DNA of 24,481 bases. Source: Cytophagia bacterium. GTDB taxonomy: Bacteria > Bacteroidota > Bacteroidia > UBA7662. The notes beneath the pieces were generated by a model. It was not told where the DNA came from. It ran no database searches and worked only from the letters and a program-made list of their open reading frames with translations. The stretch is from contig RFOZ01000012.1 in the NCBI GenBank assembly GCA_009926405.1, positions 1 through 24,481 of the forward strand, given 5' to 3'. Positions 7,733-15,169 of the stretch are shown here, one piece after another. The position numbers were made by a program, and so were the translations under genes. Within the stretch, counting starts at the first letter, position 1, and each line of letters opens with the position of its first letter.

Positions 7733-8410
7733 TTAGGGTTGGGTCTTGTCGGCTGGGCAAGATTGAAGCAAATAGAGCAAGCGTTGATGGTCGGTGCGGA
7801 GTTTGGGGCGGCGTCCTGTTTTGGTTCCATCGGAGCAAGGAAAGATCGCGTTGGTTTCAATGGACTCCAAACCTTCAACCCGATACCGTTGGGAGGAGCT
7901 GTTTTGTAACAGTACTTTGTAGGTTGCGCCCCCGCTGCGGGGCTGGCTGCGTAGAACAGCAATACAGGTCTGGTCCGGCCATCGTTTCAGGATTTCGCTC
8001 CTTTGATCAACGCCCAGATCCTCCGGTCGCTCGAGGGTGTGTACGATGGTGGCGGCTTCGGATCCGGACGGGTATTCAGCTGCAAAAGATTGCCCCAAAT
8101 TCCAACCCCGAACCCGGTGGCTTAGGGTCTCCTGGGTTTCTGCTTGGAGGGCAGCGGGGCCTAGCACCTTTCTTTGTTCCCAGTGGACCTCGACGGCCGC
8201 CGGAAATTCGTTTCGAAAGCGTTCCAGAAGAGACATGGGGAGGCCTTTGCCCTGCGTTTTTCGGTAAACCGAGCCTTTGGTGGTGGTGGATGGGTTGCGG
8301 ACCTTGGATTTCGGGCCCATCGACTCGGCACGATGGCTCAAAACCAGGGCCAAGAGAAAAGCGATCAGGCAGGCTTTAAACCCAAAACAAGGGCTGGGAA
8401 TGCATTTCAT
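7733..8410 (-). CDS. Exported protein of unknown function, possibly PepSY-like
   Basis: A 225-residue product with a clear signal peptide: a hydrophobic core around residues 12-24, after MKCIPSPCFGFK. The region from about residue 58 onwards has the pattern LLERFRNEFPAAVEVHWEQ, then AEYPSGSEAA, EILKRWPDQ and YKVLLQNSSSQRYRVEG. This recalls PepSY-like/BLIP-like periplasmic domains (a 'FP-A--V-W' start and paired beta strands). The match is by eye and may be wrong. The tail holds two cysteines (FPCS and LQSCPAD) that could form a disulfide. The stop is 2 nt before the purL ATG, so the two genes should share a transcript, an unusual partner for a purine enzyme. The ATG at 8410 was chosen for the signal peptide over earlier in-frame starts up to 8524. 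An overlapping plus-strand frame is rejected. Confidence 0.65.
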   Translation of the reverse strand: MKCIPSPCFGFKACLIAFLLALVLSHRAESMGPKSKVRNPSTTTKGSVYRKTQGKGLPMSLLERFRNEFPAAVEVHWEQRKVLGPAALQAETQETLSHRVRGWNLGQSFAAEYPSGSEAATIVHTLERPEDLGVDQRSEILKRWPDQTCIAVLRSQPRSGGATYKVLLQNSSSQRYRVEGLESIETNAIFPCSDGTKTGRRPKLRTDHQRLLYLLQSCPADKTQP

Positions 8411-8444
8411 GCTCAAAAATACATGTTTTATCCTCCGGGATGGG

Positions 8445-8456
8445 CGCAAGCTTGCG
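8445..8456. promoter_or_regulatory. Perfect 12-bp palindrome in the leader of the purL unit
   Basis: CGCAAGCTTGCG is its own reverse complement. It lies 34 bp upstream of the ATG at 8410 and downstream of the candidate promoter, where a repressor would block transcription. The half-sites CGCAA/TTGCG are those of the E. coli PurR box, but here the spacer between them is 2 nt, against 4 nt in PurR sites. It is too tight for a strong RNA hairpin, so a protein-binding site is the likelier reading. No regulator is identified. Confidence 0.4.
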
Positions 8457-8521
8457 TCAATTAATTCAATCAATTCATAATATGTTTTTTTGAACAAAAA
8501 GATCATTTTTTTATAAGAAAT

Positions 8522-8555
8522 CAAAAATAAATTTCCTTTTTTGGAGAAAATTCAA
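8522..8555 (-). promoter_or_regulatory. Candidate Bacteroidota promoter for the exported protein-purL unit
   Basis: On the minus strand, TTG (8555-8553) is followed after 23 nt by TATTTTTG (8529-8522). This fits the Bacteroidota pattern of TTG, 17-23 nt, TAnnTTTG. It would give a 5' leader of about 100 nt containing the 12-bp palindrome. Confidence 0.45.
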
Positions 8556-8608
8556 GAAAAATATCGCCTTTTGGCTCGTTTGATTAAGAAATATTAAATA
8601 CAATAACT

Positions 8609-8624
8609 TAAATTTGTATTTTTG
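8609..8624 (+). promoter_or_regulatory. Two abutting candidate -7 boxes upstream of glnA
   Basis: TAAATTTG (8609-8616) and TATTTTTG (8617-8624) both fit TAnnTTTG and lie 60-76 nt before the glnA ATG. The nearest upstream TTG (8580-8582) is 26 nt from the first box, slightly beyond the usual range, so which box is used is unclear. Confidence 0.4.
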
Positions 8625-8684
8625 AGGCCAATTTTATTTGAATTAAATCACGTAGACCCCCAACCCTATTAAACTAACCCAACC

Positions 8685-10871
8685 ATGAGCCGTCTTCGCA
8701 TGCAATCCCTCGCCAGTCTTCGTCAAAACCAGGGCGCAACCCTCCAGGACCAGGTATTTAAAAGTTCAGAGCGATTTGGTGAAAATGTTTTTAACAAAAA
8801 AGCGATGCGGGAATTTCTCTCACCTGAAATTTACGAATCGCTCCTGGAGGCTATTGATTTGGGGCACGGCATAACGACGGATGTAGCCAGACAGGTGGCC
8901 AACGGCATGAAAAATTGGGCCCTTGCCAAAGGCGCTACCCATTATACCCACTGGTTTCAACCTCTGACCGGTTCCACGGCCGAGAAGCACGATTCCTTTT
9001 TTTCGCTTAATAACGACGGAGAAGCTATCGAGGCTTTCAGCGGCGGAGCCTTGGTTCAGCAAGAGCCGGATGCATCCTCCTTTCCCAACGGAGGGATTCG
9101 AAACACCTTTGAGGCCAGGGGCTATACTGCCTGGGATCCCAGTTCTCCTGCCTTTGTTTTGGAGAGTCCAGCCGGAAAAACCCTTTGTATTCCAACCATT
9201 TTTGTTTCCTATACCGGGGAGTCCTTGGATTACAAATCACCCTTGCTCAAATCATTAGCCGCTGTCGAGAAAGCCGGCGTAGCGGTTTGTCAGTATTTTG
9301 ATAAAAACATTACAAGGGTTTATCCAACACTGGGCGTCGAGCAGGAATATTTCTTGGTCGACTCGGCCCTCTTTGACGCGCGCCCCGATTTGCTTTTATC
9401 CGGCCGAACCCTGTTTGGACACGGAGCCGCCCGCGGACAGCAGCTGGAAGATCATTATTTTGGCACCATCCCGGAGCGGGTCCACGCGTTCATGGTGGAT
9501 TTTGAAAACGAGGCCTATCGCTTGGGTATTCCCCTCAAGACAAGGCACAACGAGGTTGCTCCGGGACAGTTTGAGTGCGCTCCTCTTTTTGAAGAAATCA
9601 ATTTGGCGGTGGATCATAACCAGCTCCTCATGGATTTGATGGAAAAAATATCCAAGCGCCACGGCCTTACGGTGTTATTGCACGAAAAGCCTTTTGCTGG
9701 AGTCAACGGATCCGGTAAGCATAACAACTGGTCGCTGGCGACCAATACCGGCAAAAATTTGTTATCACCCGGGAAGACCCCCAAGAGCAATCTAATGTTC
9801 TTGACTTTTTTTGTGAATGCCATCAAAGCTTTTCATGATCATGCGGATTTGATACGGGCCTCCATTGCATCGGCCGGTAACGATCACCGCCTGGGTGCCA
9901 ACGAGGCTCCTCCGGCTATCATGTCCGTCTTCCTTGGCGAGCAATTGTCCAGGGTTTTGGATGAAATCGAAAAAGGCAAATTGGACAAGGATCAGGTCGA
10001 AGTGCGATCCCTCATGCATCATATCAAGGCGATCCCCGAAATCTTGTTGGACAATACCGACCGTAACCGGACTTCGCCTTTTGCATTTACCGGAAACAAA
10101 TTCGAATTAAGGGCCGTTGGTTCTGCATCCAATTGCGCCGCAGCCATGACGGTTCTCAATTCCGCCATGGCTCAGAGCCTGATGGCCTTCAAGGCCGAGG
10201 TTGATAAGGCGATCGGGGACGGAGAAAGCCGCGAAGGTGCCATCCTCAAGGTCTTGCAGAAGTATATCAAAGCCACCAAGAAAATTCGCTTTGAAGGGAA
10301 TGGTTATGGCGAAGAATGGCAAAAGGAAGCGGCCAAAAGGGGTTTATCCAATTTACGGACGACCCCGGAAGCCCTGGATGCCATGGTCTCTAAGTCCTCC
10401 ATTCAGCTTTTCGAAAAAACAGGAGTCTATAATCATCGTGAAATTGAAGCGCGTCACGAAATCATGTTGGAGAATTACATCAAAAAAATTCAGATTGAAT
10501 CCCGTTTGGTTGGGGAATTGAGTTTGACTCAAATCGTTCCAGCCGCCATGGCCTATCAGCAACGCTGCATGGAAAACTTACGTCTCCAAAAGGAACTGGG
10601 CTTGAATGCGAAGAGTTCTGCTTCGCTCAAAGTCCTGGTTGATACCATCGGGCAACACATTGCGGCTATGGTGGACCAAACCGAAAAGATGCGTTTGGCC
10701 CGCAAAACAGCCAACGAAATTGACTCAACCCGCGCTATGGCCCAGGCTTATTGCGATAAGGTAAAACCCTACCTGGAAAGCATCCGCGATCATGCGGATC
10801 GCCTTGAAATCCTGGTGGATAACGAGTTATGGCCTCTCCCCAAGTACAGGGAGTTGCTGTTCCTCAAGTAA
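8685..10871 (+). CDS. glnN: Glutamine synthetase type III
   Basis: This enzyme makes glutamine from glutamate, ammonia and ATP, the entry point of nitrogen assimilation. The 728-residue length and motif set are those of the large GSIII class common in Bacteroidota, not the shorter GSI or GSII. Seen in order: THWFQPLTGSTAEKHDSFF, TFEARGYTAWDP, GVEQEYFLVD (Glu ligands), KTRHNEVAPGQFE, NGSGKHNNWSL, LGANEAPPAIMSVFLG and SPFAFTGNKFELRAVGS. The C-terminal third is a helical GSIII-specific extension. The ATG at 8685 follows an AT-rich leader with two candidate -7 boxes. The gene stands alone in its direction, and its TAA touches the stop of the convergent tlpA-like gene. GSIII genes are also labelled glnA. 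Confidence 0.95.
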   Translation: MSRLRMQSLASLRQNQGATLQDQVFKSSERFGENVFNKKAMREFLSPEIYESLLEAIDLGHGITTDVARQVANGMKNWALAKGATHYTHWFQPLTGSTAEKHDSFFSLNNDGEAIEAFSGGALVQQEPDASSFPNGGIRNTFEARGYTAWDPSSPAFVLESPAGKTLCIPTIFVSYTGESLDYKSPLLKSLAAVEKAGVAVCQYFDKNITRVYPTLGVEQEYFLVDSALFDARPDLLLSGRTLFGHGAARGQQLEDHYFGTIPERVHAFMVDFENEAYRLGIPLKTRHNEVAPGQFECAPLFEEINLAVDHNQLLMDLMEKISKRHGLTVLLHEKPFAGVNGSGKHNNWSLATNTGKNLLSPGKTPKSNLMFLTFFVNAIKAFHDHADLIRASIASAGNDHRLGANEAPPAIMSVFLGEQLSRVLDEIEKGKLDKDQVEVRSLMHHIKAIPEILLDNTDRNRTSPFAFTGNKFELRAVGSASNCAAAMTVLNSAMAQSLMAFKAEVDKAIGDGESREGAILKVLQKYIKATKKIRFEGNGYGEEWQKEAAKRGLSNLRTTPEALDAMVSKSSIQLFEKTGVYNHREIEARHEIMLENYIKKIQIESRLVGELSLTQIVPAAMAYQQRCMENLRLQKELGLNAKSSASLKVLVDTIGQHIAAMVDQTEKMRLARKTANEIDSTRAMAQAYCDKVKPYLESIRDHADRLEILVDNELWPLPKYRELLFLK

Positions 10872-10877
10872 TTACTT
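10866..10877. repeat. 12-bp palindrome formed by two abutting stop codons
   Basis: AAGTAATTACTT is a perfect palindrome made of a Lys codon and TAA of glutamine synthetase on the plus strand and the same Lys-stop of the TlpA-like gene on the minus strand. There is no intergenic base between the two stop codons, so neither gene has a terminator of its own between them. Confidence 0.8.
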
Positions 10878-11414
10878 CAGGTGTTGCTTGAGGGTTTCTT
10901 CGAGAGCAGGACCGCGTAGATTCTTCGCGATGATGACCCCTTTTCCGTCTATCAGGTAGCTCATAGGAATTCCCGTAACACCGTACATTTGACCAGCGGC
11001 ATTTCCCCAGCCCTTCAGGTCGGAGACATGTTCTTTCCAGACCAATTTGTCATCCACGATGGCCTTGAGCCACGGGTCTTTTTGGTTGTCCAGGGAAACC
11101 GAAAAAACGGTGAAGCCTTTGCCGGTTTTGAACTGTGAATCCTTGAACGCTTCGTAGGCTTTGACAACGTTGGGATTTTCGTAGCGGCAAGGACGGCACC
11201 AAGAGGCCCAAAAATCAAGGAGAACCATTTTCCCTTTCAGCGAGGAAAGTTTGAGATCTTTGCCGTCCACCCCGCTTTGTATAATTTCTGGGGCTTTTTC
11301 CCCGATTTTGAGGCCACCGGGTTGGGCTGAAACGGACAAGGGAGCGATACCCAGGGTGAGTAACAAGGCCAGGCCGGCAGCGGAAAAGGAGCGTAGGATG
11401 GATAGATTTGTCAT
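10872..11414 (-). CDS. TlpA-like periplasmic thioredoxin-fold protein
   Basis: A 180-residue exported protein of the TlpA/ResA/AhpC-TSA group. The signal peptide spans residues 1-30 with a likely cut at SVSA^QPGG, leaving Gln at the mature N terminus. The thioredoxin fold begins at IGEKAPEI. The redox motif WCRPC (Cys73, Cys76) follows the LLDFWAS strand, and the cis-proline loop appears as TGIPMSYL. Such proteins reduce or exchange disulfides in the cell envelope, often in cytochrome c maturation. No cytochrome gene is nearby, so the partner is unknown. The ATG at 11414 gives the complete signal peptide. It converges on glutamine synthetase with zero spacing. Confidence 0.88.
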   Translation of the reverse strand: MTNLSILRSFSAAGLALLLTLGIAPLSVSAQPGGLKIGEKAPEIIQSGVDGKDLKLSSLKGKMVLLDFWASWCRPCRYENPNVVKAYEAFKDSQFKTGKGFTVFSVSLDNQKDPWLKAIVDDKLVWKEHVSDLKGWGNAAGQMYGVTGIPMSYLIDGKGVIIAKNLRGPALEETLKQHLK

Positions 11415-11463
11415 GTTTTGGAGGATTGTTGATTCAGAATGATAGAAGAACGCTAATTTAAGT

Positions 11464-11471
11464 CAAAATTA
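11464..11471 (-). promoter_or_regulatory. Candidate -7 box (TAATTTTG) for the TlpA-like gene
   Basis: On the minus strand this octamer fits TAnnTTTG and lies 49 nt before the ATG at 11414. The same octamer precedes the S46 peptidase gene. No TTG at the usual upstream distance was found. Confidence 0.35.
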
Positions 11472-11488
11472 CAATCCCCGGCAGGCCG

Positions 11489-11496
11489 TACCTTTG
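11489..11496 (+). promoter_or_regulatory. Candidate -7 box (TACCTTTG) of the mutL cluster
   Basis: It fits TAnnTTTG but ends only 5 nt before the ATG at 11502. If it is used, the transcript would be leaderless or nearly so. No -33 element is obvious. Confidence 0.3.
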
Positions 11497-11501
11497 AAAC
11501 C

Positions 11502-11837
11502 ATGTTGGTTTCCTTTTTTAAGACGCCACCCCACAAGCGATTTACCTACCGTCCTCTCTACGCCAAGGATACGGACCCGGTTGTGGATTCTTCAACAACG
11601 CCGATCACCCCGGATGGAGTGGTCAAAACCATTCGCTTCAATCGCCGAAACTCAAACCTGCATAGAGGCAACCAAAACGCTGGCCTACACCGCGTAGTCT
11701 TGGTTTTGGGGATGGTTTGGGGACTTAGTTGGGCCTTGTTTGGCGAAGGGAACCTGCGCTGGATGGGCCTGGCTTTACCCGTTTTGGTTTTTTTACGTTG
11801 GCGTCGTCGACGCAGCACTTCTCAGCCTCTATCCTAA
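11502..11837 (+). CDS. Small membrane protein upstream of mutL
   Basis: A 111-residue protein. The first half is polar and basic (FFKTPPHKRFTYRPLYAKD at the start). The second half has two hydrophobic stretches (about residues 65-81 and 88-98), ending in a run of five basic residues broken by Trp (RWRRRR). As I recall, short proteins with a similar K-x-F-x-Y-x-P-x-Y start and C-terminal helices precede mutL in flavobacteria and are sometimes misnamed riboflavin synthase subunit. Their function is unknown. The stop lies 4 nt before the mutL GTG, which suggests translational coupling. Start ATG at 11502 is the first in frame. Confidence 0.68.
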   Translation: MLVSFFKTPPHKRFTYRPLYAKDTDPVVDSSTTPITPDGVVKTIRFNRRNSNLHRGNQNAGLHRVVLVLGMVWGLSWALFGEGNLRWMGLALPVLVFLRWRRRRSTSQPLS

Positions 11838-11841
11838 GAAG

Positions 11842-13692
11842 GTGTCGGAATCTCATCGCATCCAGGTCCTCCCCGACCATGTTATTAACCAGATTGCGGC
11901 CGGCGAGGTGGTTCAGCGACCTTCTTCGGTTTTGAAGGAATTGCTGGAGAACGCCGTGGACTCCGGAGCCAATTACATCCGGGTCAGCATCAAGGACGCT
12001 GGCCGTTCCTTGATTGAGGTGATGGATAACGGCAAAGGGATCCCGCCGGATCAGGTTCCCCTGGCTCTGCAAAGGCATGCCACGTCCAAAATCAACGATT
12101 GGGAAGATCTTTATCGTTTGAATACCTACGGATTTCGGGGGGAGGCCTTGGCATCCATTGCCTCGGTATCTCATTTGGAGGTGGCCAGCCGGGTGGCAGA
12201 AGAAGAACTGGGGATGATCGTCGAAGCCCAAGGAGGTACCATCACTCAAAACCAGGCATCGGCCCTTCCCGTGGGCACCCGGGTTTCGGTGCGTTCATTG
12301 TTTTTTAACGTTCCCGCACGGCGTAATTTTCTCAAAAAGGATAGCACCGAATTCAAGAATCTCGAAGAGGAGTTTATCCGGCTGGCTTTGGCACGGCCCG
12401 ATTTGTCCCTGGAATTGAAATCACAGGGTCAGGTGGCCTACAGCCTCAAGCCAGGAAACCTCCGGCAACGAATACAAGCTTTGTTGGGCAAAAATTTTTC
12501 GGATGGTTTGGTGCCCGTGGAGGAAGACACGCAACTGGTTGGTATTAGCGGTTTTGTAGCCAAACCAGCCCTTTGTCGCAAAACCCGATACGCGCAGTAC
12601 CTTTTTGTGAACGGCCGTTATTTTAGGGATACTTCATTACAACATGCGGTGAGCTCTGCCATGGAGGGTTTGTTACCTGCTCAACATTATCCCGCCTATC
12701 TTTTGAATTTTCAGGTGGACCCTTCCAAGATGGATGTGAATGTTCATCCCTCCAAAATCGAAGTTAAATTCGAAGAAGATCAGGGTATTTATGCCATCCT
12801 GAAGGCGGCCGTCCGTCGCTCCCTCGGTCAGTATCAACTGCGTCCTTCCCTGGATTTTGATTGGGAGCCCCTGCCTGGTTCTTGGGGCATTCACAGCACG
12901 CCCCCGGAAAATCTCCGCGCTCCTTCCGTACGGGTGAATCCAGACTACAATCCTTTTGGAAGCCCTTCATCCACGGCGGCACCTTCTGCATCGGGCGGGG
13001 CATCGGCTGCATCGGGCGGGGCATCGGCTCCTACAGCCATTTACCATCGGCTTTTGGAGGGCTTACTCGAGCCCGGGTCTATAGCGTCATCGGACCCGGA
13101 TGATCATCTTTTGGACGGATGGGTTTACCCGGATGGTACAGGGTTTTTTCGGACAGGTCATCGTTTGATTCTTGTTGACATTCGGGTCTTGATAAGAGAA
13201 ATCACGATGGACCGTCTCATCCAAAAACTGGACCAAGCCTACCGCCCTGGTCATGGGGTCTTGCCTTTGGAGCCTGTTTTTTGGCAGGGAGGAGGCCATG
13301 ACCTGGCCGAAGAGGGCCTACCCCTGGCCGCCAGCTTGGGTATTGAACTCCAACCCATGGCCGAAAAAGACACTTTTGCGGTAGAATCCCATCCCGCTGA
13401 GACCCGAATAGCCGAGGTCCAGGATTTGTTGGGCTGGTTGTGGGGGCGAATCCACGAAGGAGGACAACCCGAAAGGTCCGAAGCGCTGGGTTATTTGGCC
13501 AGGAAACGGGGATTGAACGGGGAGGAAAGACCTTTTGACCCGACCAATTCAGCCCAGATCATGCGGGCTTTGAAGCCCTGGTTGCGGGGAGAACGAACTT
13601 TTGTGGACACCGAAGGCCGGCTATGGGGCTGGTGCGGGGAACCACAGCATGCATTGGTAGCCATAACAAAATTTTATGAACACACCCATTAG
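11842..13692 (+). CDS. mutL: DNA mismatch repair protein MutL (endonuclease motifs degenerate)
   Basis: MutL couples mismatch recognition by MutS to strand removal. The 616-residue product has an intact GHKL ATPase: IAAGEVV (18-24), Glu36 in LLENAVDSGA, DNGKGI (62-67), TSKI and GFRGEALASI (97-106). A low-complexity linker (about 365-400) joins a C-terminal dimerisation domain. There the usual DQHAAHE-type metal site is replaced by VDIRVLIRE (from about 445). No ACR or CPHGRP motif is seen near the end, where FVDTEGRLWGW stands instead. The GTG at 11842 is chosen because MSESHRIQVLPDHVINQIAAGE matches the family N terminus. A longer frame from 11740 only translates the upstream gene in another frame. 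It overlaps the next gene by 17 nt. Confidence 0.92.
   Translation: MSESHRIQVLPDHVINQIAAGEVVQRPSSVLKELLENAVDSGANYIRVSIKDAGRSLIEVMDNGKGIPPDQVPLALQRHATSKINDWEDLYRLNTYGFRGEALASIASVSHLEVASRVAEEELGMIVEAQGGTITQNQASALPVGTRVSVRSLFFNVPARRNFLKKDSTEFKNLEEEFIRLALARPDLSLELKSQGQVAYSLKPGNLRQRIQALLGKNFSDGLVPVEEDTQLVGISGFVAKPALCRKTRYAQYLFVNGRYFRDTSLQHAVSSAMEGLLPAQHYPAYLLNFQVDPSKMDVNVHPSKIEVKFEEDQGIYAILKAAVRRSLGQYQLRPSLDFDWEPLPGSWGIHSTPPENLRAPSVRVNPDYNPFGSPSSTAAPSASGGASAASGGASAPTAIYHRLLEGLLEPGSIASSDPDDHLLDGWVYPDGTGFFRTGHRLILVDIRVLIREITMDRLIQKLDQAYRPGHGVLPLEPVFWQGGGHDLAEEGLPLAASLGIELQPMAEKDTFAVESHPAETRIAEVQDLLGWLWGRIHEGGQPERSEALGYLARKRGLNGEERPFDPTNSAQIMRALKPWLRGERTFVDTEGRLWGWCGEPQHALVAITKFYEHTH
12988..13029 (+). 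repeat. 21-bp perfect tandem duplication in the MutL linker
   Basis: Two identical 21-bp units (12988-13008 and 13009-13029) encode ASGGASA twice, at residues 383-396 of MutL, between the ATPase and C-terminal domains. The unit is a multiple of three, so copy-number change keeps the frame. Part of the unit (GCATCGG) also repeats internally. Confidence 0.9.
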
Positions 13693-14389
13693 TCCCGGTC
13701 GCTTTGAGTTTCTGCCCCCGGTGGTCAAAAACATGGTCATTATCAACGGACTTGTTTTCCTGGGGACCTATGTTTTTCAAACCAGTTTTGGCATCGACTT
13801 TATTGAAATGCTGGGAATGCATCTGCCGGCATCGGAGGCCTACGGCTTTTGGCAGCCTGTCACGCATTTGTTTATGCACGGTAGTTTGGAGCATTTGATT
13901 TTTAATATGTTCTCGTTTTGGATGTTTGGCAGCATTCTTGAGAACGTATGGGGTTCAAACCGGTTTTTGTCTTTTTATGTGATGGCAGGAATAGGGGCAG
14001 CTTTTTTGCATTACCTCATTGTTTTTTTGGTCGATATTCGACCGGTTCTGCTAACAATTGAAAATCAAATGGCAAGTGCTGATGCCCTGGGTTTGGTGGC
14101 TCTTGAACAACAAAAGGCTGCTTTGTTAAGTGCCCCCAATATCATTGGAGCGAGTGGTGCTGTGGCAGCGATTTGGATTGCCTTTGCCACCTTGTTTCCC
14201 AACAGTTATCTTTACTTATTCTTTTTTATACCGGTCAAGGCCAAGTATTTAGCAGGAATTTATGTAATTATTGAGCTGTGGGCTGCTTTGCAGGCCAATC
14301 CGAACGATAACATTGCCCATTACGCCCATTTGGGCGGCATGCTCTTTGGTTTTATCATGGTTCGTTGGTTTTACAGGAACGAGGCTTGA
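13676..14389 (+). CDS. Rhomboid family intramembrane serine protease (first copy)
   Basis: A 237-residue membrane protein with about six transmembrane helices. The rhomboid signatures are complete: HGSLEHLIFNM (His68, His73, Asn77) in the second helix, the nucleophile Ser160 in GASGAV, and the catalytic His218 in HYAHLGG. It should cleave transmembrane substrates within the inner membrane; the substrate is unknown. There is a long loop with an amphipathic segment between helices (about 121-150). The ATG at 13676 lies inside the end of mutL (17-nt overlap), and a second rhomboid starts 3 nt after its stop. Confidence 0.92.
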   Translation: MNTPISPGRFEFLPPVVKNMVIINGLVFLGTYVFQTSFGIDFIEMLGMHLPASEAYGFWQPVTHLFMHGSLEHLIFNMFSFWMFGSILENVWGSNRFLSFYVMAGIGAAFLHYLIVFLVDIRPVLLTIENQMASADALGLVALEQQKAALLSAPNIIGASGAVAAIWIAFATLFPNSYLYLFFFIPVKAKYLAGIYVIIELWAALQANPNDNIAHYAHLGGMLFGFIMVRWFYRNEA

Positions 14390-14392
14390 GTT

Positions 14393-15169
14393 ATGGGCTG
14401 GGGTGTGGATTTCAAGGATAAGCTGAATCGATTGGTAGCCGCCAACGTTCTCTTATTTGTTTTGTTCCTCATCCCTGGTGCCGGTTCCTTGGTGAACTGG
14501 ATTGCCCTGCCTTTGGGCTGGGAGTCCTTGCTGCAACGCCCATGGACCTTGTTGACCTACATGTTGGCTCATCAAGGTTTTTGGCATTTGTTATGGAATA
14601 TGGTCATGCTCGTATGGGCTGGCCGATCCCTCGTTGATTTTTTGGGGAACCGTTTGATTTACCCCATGTACCTGGTTGGCGGTCTTGGGGGCGCCCTGGT
14701 CTTTGAACTCGGCATGGGGCTCAGCCATTGGATAAGCGGGGGAAACAATGCAGGAGTTCCAGGTTTGATTGGTGCATCAGCCTCGGCGATGGCTTTTTTT
14801 TGGGCCCTGGTGCTAATGGTTCCGGATCGCACTTTGTTGTTGTTTGGGATCCTTCCGCTTCGCTTACGTTGGCTGGCATTGGGTTTTGCCGTTTACGATG
14901 TTTTTGGCTTGTTGGGTAGCAACGCGGGGGGGCATTGGGCTCATTTGGGAGGAGGAATAAGCGGAATGCTTTACCTGCGCCATCTTCAGGGAAGGTTGGG
15001 GCTTTCGTTTTTGAAGAAGTCGGGTTCAAGGCCCGATTCGCCATTTCGTTCCCGACCCTTGGATGTTCAGGCTGAGACCGACCGTTTGTTGGACAAGATT
15101 TCAAGGAGCGGGTACGCTTCCCTCAAACCAAGCGAAAAAGAATGGCTGGATCGACGACATCGCGGATAA
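14393..15169 (+). CDS. Rhomboid family intramembrane serine protease (second copy)
   Basis: A 258-residue membrane protein, distinct in sequence from the preceding rhomboid. HQGFWHLLWNM (His60, His65, Asn69) matches the second-helix motif. The nucleophile is Ser129 in GASASAM, where Gly of the usual GxSG is replaced by Ala. The catalytic His184 is in HWAHLGG. Both catalytic residues are present, so activity is plausible. After the last helix there is a cytosolic tail ending DRLLDKISRSGYASLKPSEK, a short helical domain often seen at the C terminus of Bacteroidota rhomboids. It overlaps the following gene by 28 nt. Confidence 0.9.
   Translation: MGWGVDFKDKLNRLVAANVLLFVLFLIPGAGSLVNWIALPLGWESLLQRPWTLLTYMLAHQGFWHLLWNMVMLVWAGRSLVDFLGNRLIYPMYLVGGLGGALVFELGMGLSHWISGGNNAGVPGLIGASASAMAFFWALVLMVPDRTLLLFGILPLRLRWLALGFAVYDVFGLLGSNAGGHWAHLGGGISGMLYLRHLQGRLGLSFLKKSGSRPDSPFRSRPLDVQAETDRLLDKISRSGYASLKPSEKEWLDRRHRG

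Larger units (their letters stand above)
8411..8684. promoter_or_regulatory. AT-rich divergent control region between the purL unit and glnA
   Basis: This 274-bp spacer separates two divergently transcribed units and is much more AT-rich than the genes around it. I see no gene in it. It holds a perfect 12-bp palindrome (8445-8456), a two-part candidate promoter reading left (8522-8555), and two abutting TAnnTTTG boxes reading right (8609-8624). These are listed separately. Confidence 0.6.

Noticed and set aside
7731..7838. N-terminal extension of PurL
   Set aside because: It would overlap the upstream gene and adds non-conserved sequence. The ATG at 7730 sits 2 nt after the previous stop.
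7681..8379. A 232-codon plus-strand frame opposite the exported protein gene
   Set aside because: The product is rich in Trp, Arg, Gly and Pro with no recognisable feature, and it overlaps the start of purL. The minus frame has a signal peptide and operon spacing to purL.
11740..11841. N-terminal extension of MutL
   Set aside because: It overlaps the membrane-protein gene in another frame. The family N terminus begins at the GTG at 11842.
14762..14800. Second rhomboid as an inactive pseudoprotease because GxSG reads GASA
   Set aside because: The nucleophile Ser129 and His184 are both present. The following Gly is not one of the catalytic residues.
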